From positions 1-64,000 of the forward strand of contig NZ_JOFT01000011.1 in the NCBI RefSeq assembly GCF_000725805.1: DNA of 64,000 nt, given 5' to 3'. The translations under genes were made by a program, and so were the position numbers. This document shows, piece by piece, positions 52,050-60,831 of the stretch (positions within the stretch are counted from its first letter, which is position 1; each line of letters begins with the position of its first letter). This DNA comes from Streptomyces xanthophaeus. GTDB taxonomy: Bacteria > Actinomycetota > Actinomycetes > Streptomycetales > Streptomycetaceae. The notes below the pieces were generated by a model. It was not told the origin of the DNA. It saw only the letters and a list, made by a program, of their open reading frames with translations, and searched no databases.

Positions 52050-52403
52050 GTGTTCTCACATACCAAGCCAGTTTGGCCGGCCCCCGGCCCCGAGCGGCCT
52101 CCGGCACCACAGCTCACCCCTCCAGGAGGCCTGACGTGCTCCCACCTCACCGCGCTGCCCGGACAGTCGGCGGCACCGGTGGGGGTGTGCACGAGGTGCC
52201 GCGAACGCGGGTGGACCTGGGCCCGGCTGCGGTGGTGTGCGACGTGCGAGTACGTCGGTTGCTGTGACAGTTCGCGCGGGCGGCACGCGTACGCCCATCA
52301 TGCGCAGACGGGACACCCTGTGGTCCTGTCGATGGATCCCGACGAGGCCTGGGCGTGGTGTTTCGTGGACGAAGTCTTTCTCGTTCACGTGCCTGAGGGA
52401 TAG
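52050..52403 (+). CDS. UBP-type zinc finger protein
   Basis: The conserved part starts at CSHLTALPG (Cys and His ligands) and continues CTRCRERGWTWARLRWCATC, then EYVGCCDSSRGRHAYAHHAQ and TGHPVVLSMDPDEAWAWCFV. It has all Cys/His ligands of the ZnF_UBP fold. Bacterial members are about 90 aa and of unknown role. The start is unsure: GTG 52050 gives 30 extra residues, and no standard codon lies right before CSHL. Confidence 0.7.
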   Translation: MFSHTKPVWPAPGPERPPAPQLTPPGGLTCSHLTALPGQSAAPVGVCTRCRERGWTWARLRWCATCEYVGCCDSSRGRHAYAHHAQTGHPVVLSMDPDEAWAWCFVDEVFLVHVPEG

Positions 52404-52412
52404 GAACTGGGC

Positions 52413-53918
52413 TCAGGGTGGTGTGTCGTCGGCCGCGCGGTGTGCACGGATTACCTGCTCGACGTCGCGGAGCCGGTCCAGGCCCTTCACGGCCTGGGCC
52501 ATGCGGGGGGTGCCCTCCAGTCGTGCGCGATGCCGGTTCAGGAAGGACCAGTAGCCGACGGTATAGGGGCATGCCCGTTCGCCGCTGCGGTCCGTGGGCC
52601 GGTACCGGCAGCCCTCGCACAGGTCGCTCATCCGGTGGATGTAGGCGCCGCCCGAGGTGTAGGGCTTGGTGGTCATCCGCCCGCCGTCCGCGTACTGGGA
52701 CATGCCCACCACATTGGGCAGCATCACCCAGTCGTAGCCGTCCACGAAGCACCGGTGGAACCAGTCCGTCACCTCCTCCGGATCCCACCCCCGCTGCAGG
52801 GCGTGGCTGCCGAGGACCATCAAGCGGGGGATGTGGTGCGTCCACCCTGTGTCCCGTACCTGCGCCAGCACCGTGGACAGGCAGCGGGCCCCCACGGCGT
52901 CCGCGTCCAGCTCGGCGAACCATGCCGGGACCGGCGTGGTGTGGCGCAGTTCGTTGCGGTGGCGGTAGTCCTCGCCGAGGTGCCAGTAGAGGTTCCACAC
53001 GTACTCGCGCCAGCCGCATACCTGCCGGATGAAGCCCTCGGCGCTGTTGAGCGGTACCAGCCCGGCCCTGAAGGCCTCCTCGGCCCGGCTCACGCACTCC
53101 CACGGGTCGAGGAGGCCGAGGTTGAGGGAGGAGGACAGCAGACTGTGGCTCATCACGGGGTCGGCGGCCAGCATGGCGTCCTCGTGCGTGCCGAAGTCGG
53201 CGAGCCTATGGGTGACGAAGTGGTCGAGCGCGGCCAGTGCCTCGCGGCGGCTCGCGGGAAAGAGGCGGGGGCCGTCGCGCCCCACGAAGGTGATGCCCTC
53301 CTCGCGTTCCCAGCGGTCCAGGTCCCGCCGGACCCCTTCGTCGATCGCGTCCTCCCTGGGCCGGTACGGAGGCGGCGCACCGAGCGTGGTTCGGCCGCGG
53401 GGCGGTGGCTCGCGGTTGTCGTGGTCCAGGTTCCACCGTCCGCCCGCCGGCCCGTCTCCTTCCATGAGGATGTCGTGGGTGCGTCGGGTGTGCTGGTAGA
53501 GGTTCTCCTGCAGAAGCCGTCGGCCCTTCTGCCGCGCTGCCCAGTCGGCGAACTCCCGGTGTCCGACCAGAAAGCCGCGGGCCGGGTGGACGGTAACCTG
53601 CGGGAGCGACGTCACCAGGGCGAGGGCGGCACGGGACGTGGGGTGGTGGACGGAGACGGGTGCGTCACCGACGGCCTGGATCAGACCTTCCCGGTAGGTC
53701 TCCGCCTTGACGTACTGGGCTCGCTCACCCAGGTCTGCCGCCCGGTGGCGCATGGCGCTGAGCACCAGATGGGCTTTGGCCCGGTGGAACCGGCGCCGCC
53801 GCAGAACGGCGAGGGACTCGATCAGCAGCCACCGGACGTTCCTCGCCGTCCCGCCCCCGGAGGTGGCGGTGAAGTGGGGGCCGAGCTGGTCTCCGAACAG
53901 CCAGTGCACTGAACTCAT
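52413..53918 (-). CDS. FeS bacterial photolyase/cryptochrome (6-4 photolyase type)
   Basis: 501 aa from ATG 53918 (MSSVHWLFGDQLGPHF). N-terminal DPRP-like domain (LLIESLAVLRRRRFHRAKAH). The C-terminal FAD/FeS domain has GFIRQVCGWREYVWNLYWHL and LCEGCRYRPTDRSGERACPY. The Cys set C, C-x2-C-x12-C equals the four 4Fe-4S ligands of Agrobacterium PhrB. PhrB-type enzymes repair (6-4) photoproducts using blue light. In Streptomyces such genes sit in light-induced litR/carotenoid loci. Here only fasciclin and SRPBCC remnants follow. Confidence 0.85.
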   Translation of the reverse strand: MSSVHWLFGDQLGPHFTATSGGGTARNVRWLLIESLAVLRRRRFHRAKAHLVLSAMRHRAADLGERAQYVKAETYREGLIQAVGDAPVSVHHPTSRAALALVTSLPQVTVHPARGFLVGHREFADWAARQKGRRLLQENLYQHTRRTHDILMEGDGPAGGRWNLDHDNREPPPRGRTTLGAPPPYRPREDAIDEGVRRDLDRWEREEGITFVGRDGPRLFPASRREALAALDHFVTHRLADFGTHEDAMLAADPVMSHSLLSSSLNLGLLDPWECVSRAEEAFRAGLVPLNSAEGFIRQVCGWREYVWNLYWHLGEDYRHRNELRHTTPVPAWFAELDADAVGARCLSTVLAQVRDTGWTHHIPRLMVLGSHALQRGWDPEEVTDWFHRCFVDGYDWVMLPNVVGMSQYADGGRMTTKPYTSGGAYIHRMSDLCEGCRYRPTDRSGERACPYTVGYWSFLNRHRARLEGTPRMAQAVKGLDRLRDVEQVIRAHRAADDTPP

Positions 53919-54075
53919 GCCCGCATCCAACCAACTCGGACCAGGCCGACGAGGAGCGACGCGACCGCTCCACACATTCGGATGCTCACGCTCACCGCCC
54001 CTTCTCGTAGGACTCCCCCGCTTTCAGGCAGGAGCTTCCGCCTGGCAGGTGGGCACCGAATGTCAGGCGGTCTTG

Positions 54076-54355
54076 TCACATCGGCTCAACAGTGGCGTCG
54101 ATGCTGTTGACCGTGGCGTTGGCCGCCTGGACGCCGCCGCAGACGATCTTCGCCGTACCGTCGACCGTGAGGCTCTCTCCGGATCCGGCAGTAGTCAGGG
54201 AACCACCCTCCAGGTCTTGAAGGAAACCCTCGTCGAGCTCGCCCACCACGTGGTGGGTGAGGATCTTGGTCAGTTCCGGCTTGTCGGCCAGGATCTTGTC
54301 CAGATCAGCCTTCAGGATCTTCGGAATCGCCTCGTCGGTCGGTGCGAACACGATG
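54076..54355 (-). pseudogene. fasciclin (FAS1) domain remnant
   Basis: VFAPTDEAIPKILKADLDKI, LADKPELTKILTHHVVGELD, EGGSLTTAGSGESLTVDGTA and ANATVNSIDATVEP cover the C-terminal three quarters of a FAS1 domain. The signal peptide and first strand are missing, and sequence before 54355 is unrelated. FAS1 lipoproteins of actinomycetes are surface adhesion proteins. This copy is 5'-truncated. Confidence 0.65.
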
Positions 54356-54464
54356 CGCGGGCCACCCCATACGGGTCCGTCTGATGAGAGTCAGCAAATA
54401 CCTGGGTTGCCACGCCCAGTGCTAGTGGGAAGAGCGAACGCTGCTGCCGCGAGTGGAGGTGTTC

Positions 54465-54619
54465 TGCCAGGTGGCACCAGGCCTTACTGGCCCTTCGCCG
54501 ATCCGGACGCACCATACGGTGCCCGGGTCCCATTCTCGGGCATGGCTGAAGTCCGCAAGGTAGGCGACTAGGTCTTCGAGCGGAATTCCGACGATAAAGC
54601 TGCGCTGTACCGTGATCAC
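54465..54619 (-). pseudogene. SRPBCC-fold protein, N-terminal remnant
   Basis: ATG 54619 gives MITVQRSFIVGIPLEDLVAY, LADFSHAREWDPGTVWCVRI and GATWQNTS, the start of a polyketide-cyclase/START-like SRPBCC protein. After about 52 residues the sequence becomes unrelated. It lies head to tail with the broken fasciclin gene, so a deletion between 54355 and 54465 may have removed both gene ends. Confidence 0.65.
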
Positions 54620-54961
54620 TGTATTTCGCCCCTTCTAGCGCCTCCGTCTCTGCACGGAGCGTCCCGAGACTGCATCTACTCTTCGCTCTGCAGACCGGCG
54701 CCGGATGCATCCGACAGGAATGGCTGCGCGCCGCGCTCTCGACTGCACGTCGTCACGCAGAGCGGTGGGGCAAGTCAGCTGACTGATACGCATAGGACAT
54801 CCGCGGCTTGGCGCAAAACCGGCAGGTCGTCGACATTGCTCTCCCCCTCTACCCGCGCCGGCCAGCACGTCCGCCGGCCCGTGGGGAACGGGCCCCGCAC
54901 CCGCCAGTGCCGGACCCGTTCCTCACCCCGGAAAGCCGGGAGTCCGGCCACGCTCAACCAG
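54620..54961. other. intergenic (340 bp), nothing recognised
   Basis: Lies between an SRPBCC remnant start and a glycosyltransferase stop; no domain or strong hairpin seen. Confidence 0.4.
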
Positions 54962-56989
54962 TTACGCCTTGGGAGCAGTGGTTTTGATCCCGGGTAAGTC
55001 CGTGTAGACGGAGGCGAAGGCGGATGCCGCCGCGTCGATCGAGTAGCTCTCGCGAACCGTTGCCCGAGCCCGGCACGCCATGGCATCGAGAATCTCGGGC
55101 TTCAGGGACAGCAGTCGCTCAAGCCCTTCGGCCAGGGCTCTGGACGACGAGGTATCCAGGAGGAGACCGTTGGCCATGTCCTCCAAGTAGTGAGGAATTC
55201 CGCCACGGCTTGTGGCTGCGACCGGCAGGCCTGCTTCCATGGCTTCGAGTACGGCGATGCCGAACTCCTCCTTCGCGCTCGGGCAGACGTAGTAGGCCCT
55301 GCCCGTAGTTCCAGAGCGGGCCAGCGCCCGCTCCAGACAGCGGATTTCGGTGTTGGGCATCGCTGCCACCATGGCCAGCCGCGAAGAGGCAGCCGGGGTC
55401 GCCGCTACGAGATCTGCGATGGCCTTCCGCACTTGCCGCTCTCCCGAATCCGCCCGATCCACGTGGGGGGATCCGCCCACGATCACGAGCGTCGAGCGGA
55501 GATGGAGTGCGGACTCGATCCATGCATGCACCAGAACGTGCTGCTGTTTGAGCGGGTGCAGGCGCCCCACGGTCAATATGACGGGCTGGCTGCGCTCGTC
55601 AGCGTCGAGCGCAGACGGCAGCCCGGTCTCGAAGAGCCTTTCCAGCAGTTGCTCGGATCTCTGGGTCTCGCCGGCGGCGGGCTGATAGACGGTGATCCCC
55701 TCCGGTGGCGCGAGCGGTCCTCGTCCACCGCGTGCGACTGCAAGTTGGGGAAAGTAGCGGACCAACTCGGCTGTTCCGCCGGGGCCCGGGATGCCGACGA
55801 CGGCGTCGGCACGATCGACGATCCTGTCGGCCACGAAGACGCGGTGCAGGTCCTGGCAAAGGTCCTCCATTGAGGTGTCGCCGGTGACCGTTCGTCCCGC
55901 GTGCCGCTCGCTGACGCGGCGGTGCGGGTCGGGGGTGGCGGTGAAGACCAGTCGGGTGCCAATTTCGCGCGCGGCTTCGGCAACTGCCAGGGATCTGTCG
56001 TCGGCGTACCTGACATGGACCAGGTCGGGACGTCGTCCGAGCCTGTCGAGGAGCATGCGCGTCCACCAGGTGAGCGCGCTTGCGTCGCCCGCTGGCCCTA
56101 TCCCGGCGTGTGGGTCGGTCGGCAGGCTGAGAGTCCAGTGTCCCGGTCCGCGACCTCGCAGGAGGGTGGGCTCGGCCAGGAGCTCACCCGCATCCTTCGT
56201 CACGAGGGTGATGACGGCATCGATGCCCTCCGTCCGCGCGAGCGCGTCGCCCAGACCGGCGAGGAGGACTCCGAGACCGCCGCTGCTCCCCTCTCCGGGG
56301 TTGTCCATCTCACCGAGCAGCATCGACTGGACCACCAGCAGGCCGGCTGCGTGCGGCAGTGCAGGAGGTTCGAATAGGTGCTCACCTGTGGCGGCCGTAA
56401 GGAGCAGCCGTTCATAGTCCTCGGTCGCGGTATCGGGCTTCGGGAGTAGGTGCCGACACGCGGGTTGGCTCGCGAGATGGCGCCACAGGGCAAACCTGGC
56501 CGGCCTTTCGTTCAAGGGGCTTTGTCTGGCGCGGGAAGCCCACCTGGGTGCATCCATGATGTGGAGCCGACCCGCGGTGGCGAGGTCGATCAGGTGAGCC
56601 AACGTTTCGGGGTCGGTACAGTGCAGGATCTCCTGGGTGAGTGTGCGGCGGACGGACTCAGTCCCGTGGCTACGTAGCGACAGCGGCCAGGCTTCCATGA
56701 CGGTGCTGCGCAGCCGTTGGTCTGCGTTCAGGGTGACGGCCAGGAGTTCTTCGGGGTCGACGGACCCACTCAGGCGCAGGGTGCGACGTAGTAGGGCTGT
56801 CTTCCTGTCGCCGGGATCTGGCAGGCGGTCGGCCGGATGGTCGTCGTCCCACGGGCGGTACTCGGCGTTGAGGAAGGAGGCCAGTGTTCCGAATGTCGCG
56901 GGCGTCCGCGGCGCTTCTTTGGTGTCCCAGAAGCCCTGTCGGGCCGCTACAAAGGGGTCGAGCCCTTCCTGCGGGGTGGTTGCGTCCAT
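54962..56989 (-). CDS. GT4-type glycosyltransferase, sucrose-synthase/SPS-like architecture
   Basis: 675 aa from ATG 56989 (MDATTPQEGLDPFVAARQGF). An N-terminal helical region of about 230 residues precedes two Rossmann domains. The acceptor domain begins VQSMLLGEMDNPGEGSSGGL and contains PDLVHVRYADDRSLAVAEAA. The donor domain contains PVILTVGRLHPLKQQHVLVH and the EX7E motif in KEEFGIAVLEAMEAGLPVAA. Interior blocks VVGIPGPGGTAELVRYFPQL and PPEGITVYQP recall sucrose-phosphate synthases. A retaining enzyme making a disaccharide or glycoside is likely; the donor is not determined. Divergent from an MGT-type glycosyltransferase 158 bp away. Confidence 0.75.
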   Translation of the reverse strand: MDATTPQEGLDPFVAARQGFWDTKEAPRTPATFGTLASFLNAEYRPWDDDHPADRLPDPGDRKTALLRRTLRLSGSVDPEELLAVTLNADQRLRSTVMEAWPLSLRSHGTESVRRTLTQEILHCTDPETLAHLIDLATAGRLHIMDAPRWASRARQSPLNERPARFALWRHLASQPACRHLLPKPDTATEDYERLLLTAATGEHLFEPPALPHAAGLLVVQSMLLGEMDNPGEGSSGGLGVLLAGLGDALARTEGIDAVITLVTKDAGELLAEPTLLRGRGPGHWTLSLPTDPHAGIGPAGDASALTWWTRMLLDRLGRRPDLVHVRYADDRSLAVAEAAREIGTRLVFTATPDPHRRVSERHAGRTVTGDTSMEDLCQDLHRVFVADRIVDRADAVVGIPGPGGTAELVRYFPQLAVARGGRGPLAPPEGITVYQPAAGETQRSEQLLERLFETGLPSALDADERSQPVILTVGRLHPLKQQHVLVHAWIESALHLRSTLVIVGGSPHVDRADSGERQVRKAIADLVAATPAASSRLAMVAAMPNTEIRCLERALARSGTTGRAYYVCPSAKEEFGIAVLEAMEAGLPVAATSRGGIPHYLEDMANGLLLDTSSSRALAEGLERLLSLKPEILDAMACRARATVRESYSIDAAASAFASVYTDLPGIKTTAPKA

Positions 56990-57146
56990 GGGGCGCTGCT
57001 CTCGCTTGGGCGGATGGTCACCGCTGATTCCGCCGCGTTCACAGCTTTGGATGCGAAGGACGGGGCAACCAGCCACCGTGCTGCCTCCGGATGCCCGCCT
57101 CCGACCGAAGACAGCAGGACAGTCCTCTGCCGGAAGTGAGGCCTTC

Positions 57147-58469
57147 GTGCCGCGTGTCACCGTGATCGCTCCACCGTTTCATTCGCACGCGGCCCCGCTG
57201 TCCGTGCTGGCGGGAGAGCTCCAAACAGCGGGGGCGGAGGTCACTTTCGCCTGCGCCGAAGCCTTCGCACCTCTGGCTGCAGCCGCGGGGGTGGATTTCA
57301 CCCCGCTGACGGTCACGAGCAATGCGAATACCGGAATCGCTCGGCGCACGGTGCAGGGTCAAGACGAATCGCGGCGCTTGGAGGAGTTCCTCGATGCCAC
57401 GCTCGCCGGGGCTGTTCCCGCACTGCTGGTTCAGGCTCGCCATCGGAGGGCCGACATGCTCGCTGAACCCGAGCGGGTGCTGGAGGACCTGCGGTCACTG
57501 CACGCCCGCCGGCCGGCGGACTGGTACGTGGTGGACCAGCTGAGTTACTCCGTCACCCTCGCGTTGCACTGCCTGGACCTGCAGTACGCGACGTTCTGCC
57601 CGGGGCATCCCAGTTATCTGTCGGCCGCGCCGGACGCGCTGTTCGGAGTTCCCTATGCGTGGCCGGACGCCGTACGGCCGGCGACCGCCGGCCTGCGCAC
57701 GTTGCGCGAGGAAGCACTGCTGAACGACCGCTCCTTCACCGCGTTCTTCGCACGGTTCGTCTCCCTTCACGCGCCACACCGACCCGTACCGAGGCGGGCG
57801 TTCACGCTGTGTTCACCCCGAGCAGTCGTTCTGCACTATCCGCGCCTGGACTGGCTCCCCTCGCGCCCCGAAGGACCGGAGTACGTTTTCAGCGGGCACT
57901 TCACTCGCGCCGAACCAGAAGGGCCCGGACCCTTCTGGGAATCCGAACTGCGCAGGCTACGGCTGGGGGGCCGACGTGTGGTGCTGGTGGCGCTGGGCAC
58001 ATTCCTCTCGGCCCGGCATGACGTACTGGAGGCAGTGGCCCGGGGGATCCTGTCCGAGCGCCAGGACACCTCGGTGATCCTTGCGGCCGGGGACCGTGCT
58101 GACTCGCTGACCGCACTGGCCGGACCGCGGGTCTCGGTCGCGGCGACCGTACCGCAGCAGGCGCTGCTTGCACGGGTGGATGCGATGGTCCACCACGGCG
58201 GCAACAACTCATTCACCGAGTGCCTGGCCGCCGGAGTGCCCGCCCTCCTTCTCCCCTTCTCCAGCGACCAGTTCTCCATCGCTCACGATGCCGAAAGGGC
58301 GGGGGTGGGCTTGTGTCTCGACCCGAACGGGTTGGACGCCGGCAGCGCAGGCCGTGCTGTCTCCACGCTCCTGAACGCACCCCGACACGCCCTCAATGAA
58401 CTGCGCCGGCACGTGCGCTCACGCGGTCCCGCCCAAGCGGCCAGCAGACTGATCCACCTGATGGCCTGA
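57147..58469 (+). CDS. GT1/MGT-family glycosyltransferase
   Basis: 440 aa from GTG 57147, with GTGAGG upstream. N-terminal acceptor domain: VTVIAPPFHSHAAPLSVLAG, EVTFACAEAFAPLAAAAGVD. C-terminal nucleotide-sugar site: AMVHHGGNNSFTECLAAGVP, ALLLPFSSDQFSIAHDAERA, the HGGxxS...PxxxDQ signature of antibiotic and macrolide glycosyltransferases. The His-Gly-Gly-Asn-Asn variant is typical of MGTs. It could glycosylate a small molecule for self-protection or export. Substrate unknown. Confidence 0.8.
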   Translation: MPRVTVIAPPFHSHAAPLSVLAGELQTAGAEVTFACAEAFAPLAAAAGVDFTPLTVTSNANTGIARRTVQGQDESRRLEEFLDATLAGAVPALLVQARHRRADMLAEPERVLEDLRSLHARRPADWYVVDQLSYSVTLALHCLDLQYATFCPGHPSYLSAAPDALFGVPYAWPDAVRPATAGLRTLREEALLNDRSFTAFFARFVSLHAPHRPVPRRAFTLCSPRAVVLHYPRLDWLPSRPEGPEYVFSGHFTRAEPEGPGPFWESELRRLRLGGRRVVLVALGTFLSARHDVLEAVARGILSERQDTSVILAAGDRADSLTALAGPRVSVAATVPQQALLARVDAMVHHGGNNSFTECLAAGVPALLLPFSSDQFSIAHDAERAGVGLCLDPNGLDAGSAGRAVSTLLNAPRHALNELRRHVRSRGPAQAASRLIHLMA

Positions 58470-58489
58470 ACCGCTGCACCAACTCATTG

Positions 58490-58811
58490 GTAGGAGGGAT
58501 TCTCCCAAGGTCCGGTGCTGCGCGAGCGGACCGGTTCCACGAAGCGCGGCAGGGCGCTGTGCGGATGCCTGGATCCCGGTGGTGGCTTCGCCCTGCACAA
58601 CGACACGGGCCTCGGAGGTGGACCAGTCCACGAGATCGCTGTCGGGGCGCACGATCCAGGTGCAGCCCTTCTCCGCGTCGGCGGTGAAGCCGCCGTGCAG
58701 AGTGGGGGCGGGGCACCAGAAGTAGGTTCCGGGCCACATCTTGCCGTAGTTGTGGTCGAAGGCGCCGTCATCAGCGCGGTCGTCGACCTGCTCGCCGCGC
58801 GTCGGGACCAT
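58490..58811 (-). pseudogene. fragment, cupin-like end
   Basis: One frame reads HNYGKMWPGTYFWCPAPTLH, then GFTADAEKGCTWIVRPDSDL and ARVVVQGEATTGIQ. The PGTYFWxPxxxxHG block is like the closing strands of small cupins. No proper start or end is visible, and flanking frames are mixed. Probably a remnant; could be a divergent real gene. Confidence 0.35.
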
Positions 58812-58986
58812 GCTCGCGCAGCGGCCTCAGCAGACCCGGCCCTGAAGCCCTGGCGGATCTTCCGCAGGTCCCGATGTGGTCCCAACCGCATGACGTCAAT
58901 CGCCAAGGCCCTCCTCACACTGGAGCTGCAACGCTGAAGAAGCTCAGTGATGAAGTCGGGGGCCGGTCGGAGGCAGCGCACAGGCC

Positions 58987-59018
58987 GCCGGCCGCCGGGG
59001 AGTTTTCCGGCGGCCGGC
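58987..59018 (-). terminator. terminator of the SH3-like gene
   Basis: GCCGGCCGCCGG (58987-58998) and CCGGCGGCCGGC (59007-59018), loop GGAGTTTT, 45 nt past the minus-strand stop at 59064. Confidence 0.7.
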
Positions 59019-59063
59019 AGCCCGTTGAGGGGCTGGGGAACGGTGTCCTCGGCGCGGTCCCTG

Positions 59064-59450
59064 TCAGGACTCGCAGGGAAGGTTGACGATGCGGACGGTG
59101 TACGCCGAGGAGACCCAGCGGTTGGTGCCCACCTTGCGGAAACCGTTGGTGGTGGACGCCGACGCGAGGATCGTGGAGCCGTTGGCGTAGGACCCGACGA
59201 CCGAGTAGCCGGTGCCGGGACCGCTGCGGATCAGCAGACCGCCGCTGGCGTTGACCTTGTAGTAGCACTGGGTGGCGAGCGCACCGGCCGGCGCGAGCTC
59301 CACGGCCGCGCCCGTCGTGCGGGTGGGTGCGGCGGCCTGGGCCGTGAGACCACCGCCGAGGAGCGCGGCGGCGGACAGGGCCGCCACGGCCGCCGTGCGG
59401 GCGGCGGAGCGACGCGGCGACATGGTGCGGCGTGCTGCTTTGACGGTCAT
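59064..59450 (-). CDS. secreted bacterial SH3-domain protein
   Basis: 128 aa. The signal peptide is long with an Arg-rich n-region (MTVKAARRTMSPRRSAAR), then AALSAAALLGGGLTAQAAA. The mature part is one SH3_3 domain: YYKVNASGGLLIRSGPGTGY, SVVGSYANGSTILASASTTN, FRKVGTNRWVSSAYTVRIV. A Cys pair at the domain ends could form a disulfide. Such proteins bind the cell wall or act as small secreted peptides in Streptomyces. GTG/ATG starts inside are possible (MSPRR at residue 10). Confidence 0.8.
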   Translation of the reverse strand: MTVKAARRTMSPRRSAARTAAVAALSAAALLGGGLTAQAAAPTRTTGAAVELAPAGALATQCYYKVNASGGLLIRSGPGTGYSVVGSYANGSTILASASTTNGFRKVGTNRWVSSAYTVRIVNLPCES

Positions 59451-59816
59451 GGAATCGATTCCCCTTGCGTCGTCGGTTCTGGGTGCGGAACACGTACGTA
59501 GGAGCAGGCCCGGGCCAGCCGAGCGGTGTCACCGCTCAAAGACACCGGAGCCGCGCACGACGCTAGCGCCATCGGGGCGAAATCAGCCGCCTGATACACG
59601 ACAACTCTCCAACCGGAACCGGGGAAGTGGCCCGTTCCGGTTGGGGAGTCCGTAGGACGCTGAATCGGCGTAATCGAGACGTCAGACATCTCGATCAACA
59701 GCCCGGGGACCTCGCTCGTTTCGCTTCACGGACCGTCACACGATCGGTGGCCACATCGAAGAAGCTCACTGTGCGGGAGGAAACCCCGCGGCGCTCCTTT
59801 GAAACGGGATGCAGGT
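59451..59816. other. intergenic with an 11-bp hairpin
   Basis: CCAACCGGAAC (59610-59620) and GTTCCGGTTGG (59635-59645) pair perfectly, 14-nt loop. It may terminate the RpiR gene, whose stop is at 59817. The 3' part near 59451-59500 should hold the SH3 gene promoter. No gene seen. Confidence 0.45.
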
Positions 59817-60689
59817 TTAATAGAGGCCCATTCGGCGAGCTGTGTCCTCTCCTTGCCGCATCCGCTGGTGGGCGTTTTCGCCAAGAGCAGTGAGCACTCC
59901 GGCGACGACTGTCTCAATGACTGCGAGGGTGGGAACCAGGCTGTCGTAGGGGGAGGGCGCAGCGACCTGGCTTGGCAGAACCACCTCGGCATGGGTAGCC
60001 GCTGGTGAGAGCCACGTGTCGGTGAAGAGGATGACCTTGCCGCCCTGTGCCTGGACGAGTTCTGCCATCGCTAGCTTGTCCTGCTCGTAGCGCCGGTAGT
60101 CGAAGACGACGAAAATGTCACGCCGGTGGAGAGCTGTAAATACTGCCGTGCGTTCGACGTCCCGGTCGGGCAGGAAACGCACGTCGTCGCGCAGTTGCAT
60201 CAGATGTAGGCCGAGGTACTGGGCGAACAGGTTCGTGAAGCGTCCGCCGGCCAGGGTAATCCGGCGTTTGCTGTCGGACAGCAGTCTGGTCGCGTGCTCC
60301 AGATCGTGCGGCGGCAGTTCGGCGAGGGTCTGCGCCACTGCCGAGCTGAACACGTTGCTGCCTCGCTGGAGAAGGGAGACGTCTTCGTTCGGTCCGCCCT
60401 TGATGCGCCCGTAGTCAGTGGCCTCGTAGAGGGAAAGGGGAGAGGCGTTGCGCGCGTCGAGTTCCTCGCGCAGTGCGGCCTGGAAGTCAGGGAACCCTCG
60501 GTAGCCCAGCCGGTTGATGAAGCGCAGGACTGTCGGGGCACTGACGGCGGCGCGTTCCGCGAGGACGGCCATGGTCTCGAATCCAGCAGACGGGTAGCCG
60601 GCGAGGAGCACGCGTGCGACCTTGCGTTCGGCGGGGCTGACATCGCCCAGCTTGAGGCGGATTTCGTCGGCGAGCGTGCCTGCGGCCAT
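59817..60689 (-). CDS. RpiR/MurR family transcriptional regulator
   Basis: 290 aa from ATG 60689. N-terminal RpiR HTH: LGDVSPAERKVARVLLAGYP, LAERAAVSAPTVLRFINRLG, YRGFPDFQAALREELDA. The C-terminal SIS-like domain (about 130-270): LLSDSKRRITLAGGRFTNLF, RDIFVVFDYRRYEQDKLAMA, GGKVILFTDTWLSP. RpiR proteins sense phosphosugars or related metabolites. It lies just downstream of the cyanophycinase gene on the same strand, so it may regulate that operon in response to a breakdown product. Confidence 0.85.
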   Translation of the reverse strand: MAAGTLADEIRLKLGDVSPAERKVARVLLAGYPSAGFETMAVLAERAAVSAPTVLRFINRLGYRGFPDFQAALREELDARNASPLSLYEATDYGRIKGGPNEDVSLLQRGSNVFSSAVAQTLAELPPHDLEHATRLLSDSKRRITLAGGRFTNLFAQYLGLHLMQLRDDVRFLPDRDVERTAVFTALHRRDIFVVFDYRRYEQDKLAMAELVQAQGGKVILFTDTWLSPAATHAEVVLPSQVAAPSPYDSLVPTLAVIETVVAGVLTALGENAHQRMRQGEDTARRMGLY

Positions 60690-60831
60690 TCGCGGGATCT
60701 TCCTTCGAGTGTTTCGGGACGGGGCAAGGTGGCAGGTCGAGCCTACTGCCGCCATGCAGGGGGCGGGGCCCGGCCGTCCCCCTCCGTCTGTCCGGCCGGA
60801 CCCTGTCGACCAGGGGTGCGTCAGGGCTGAG

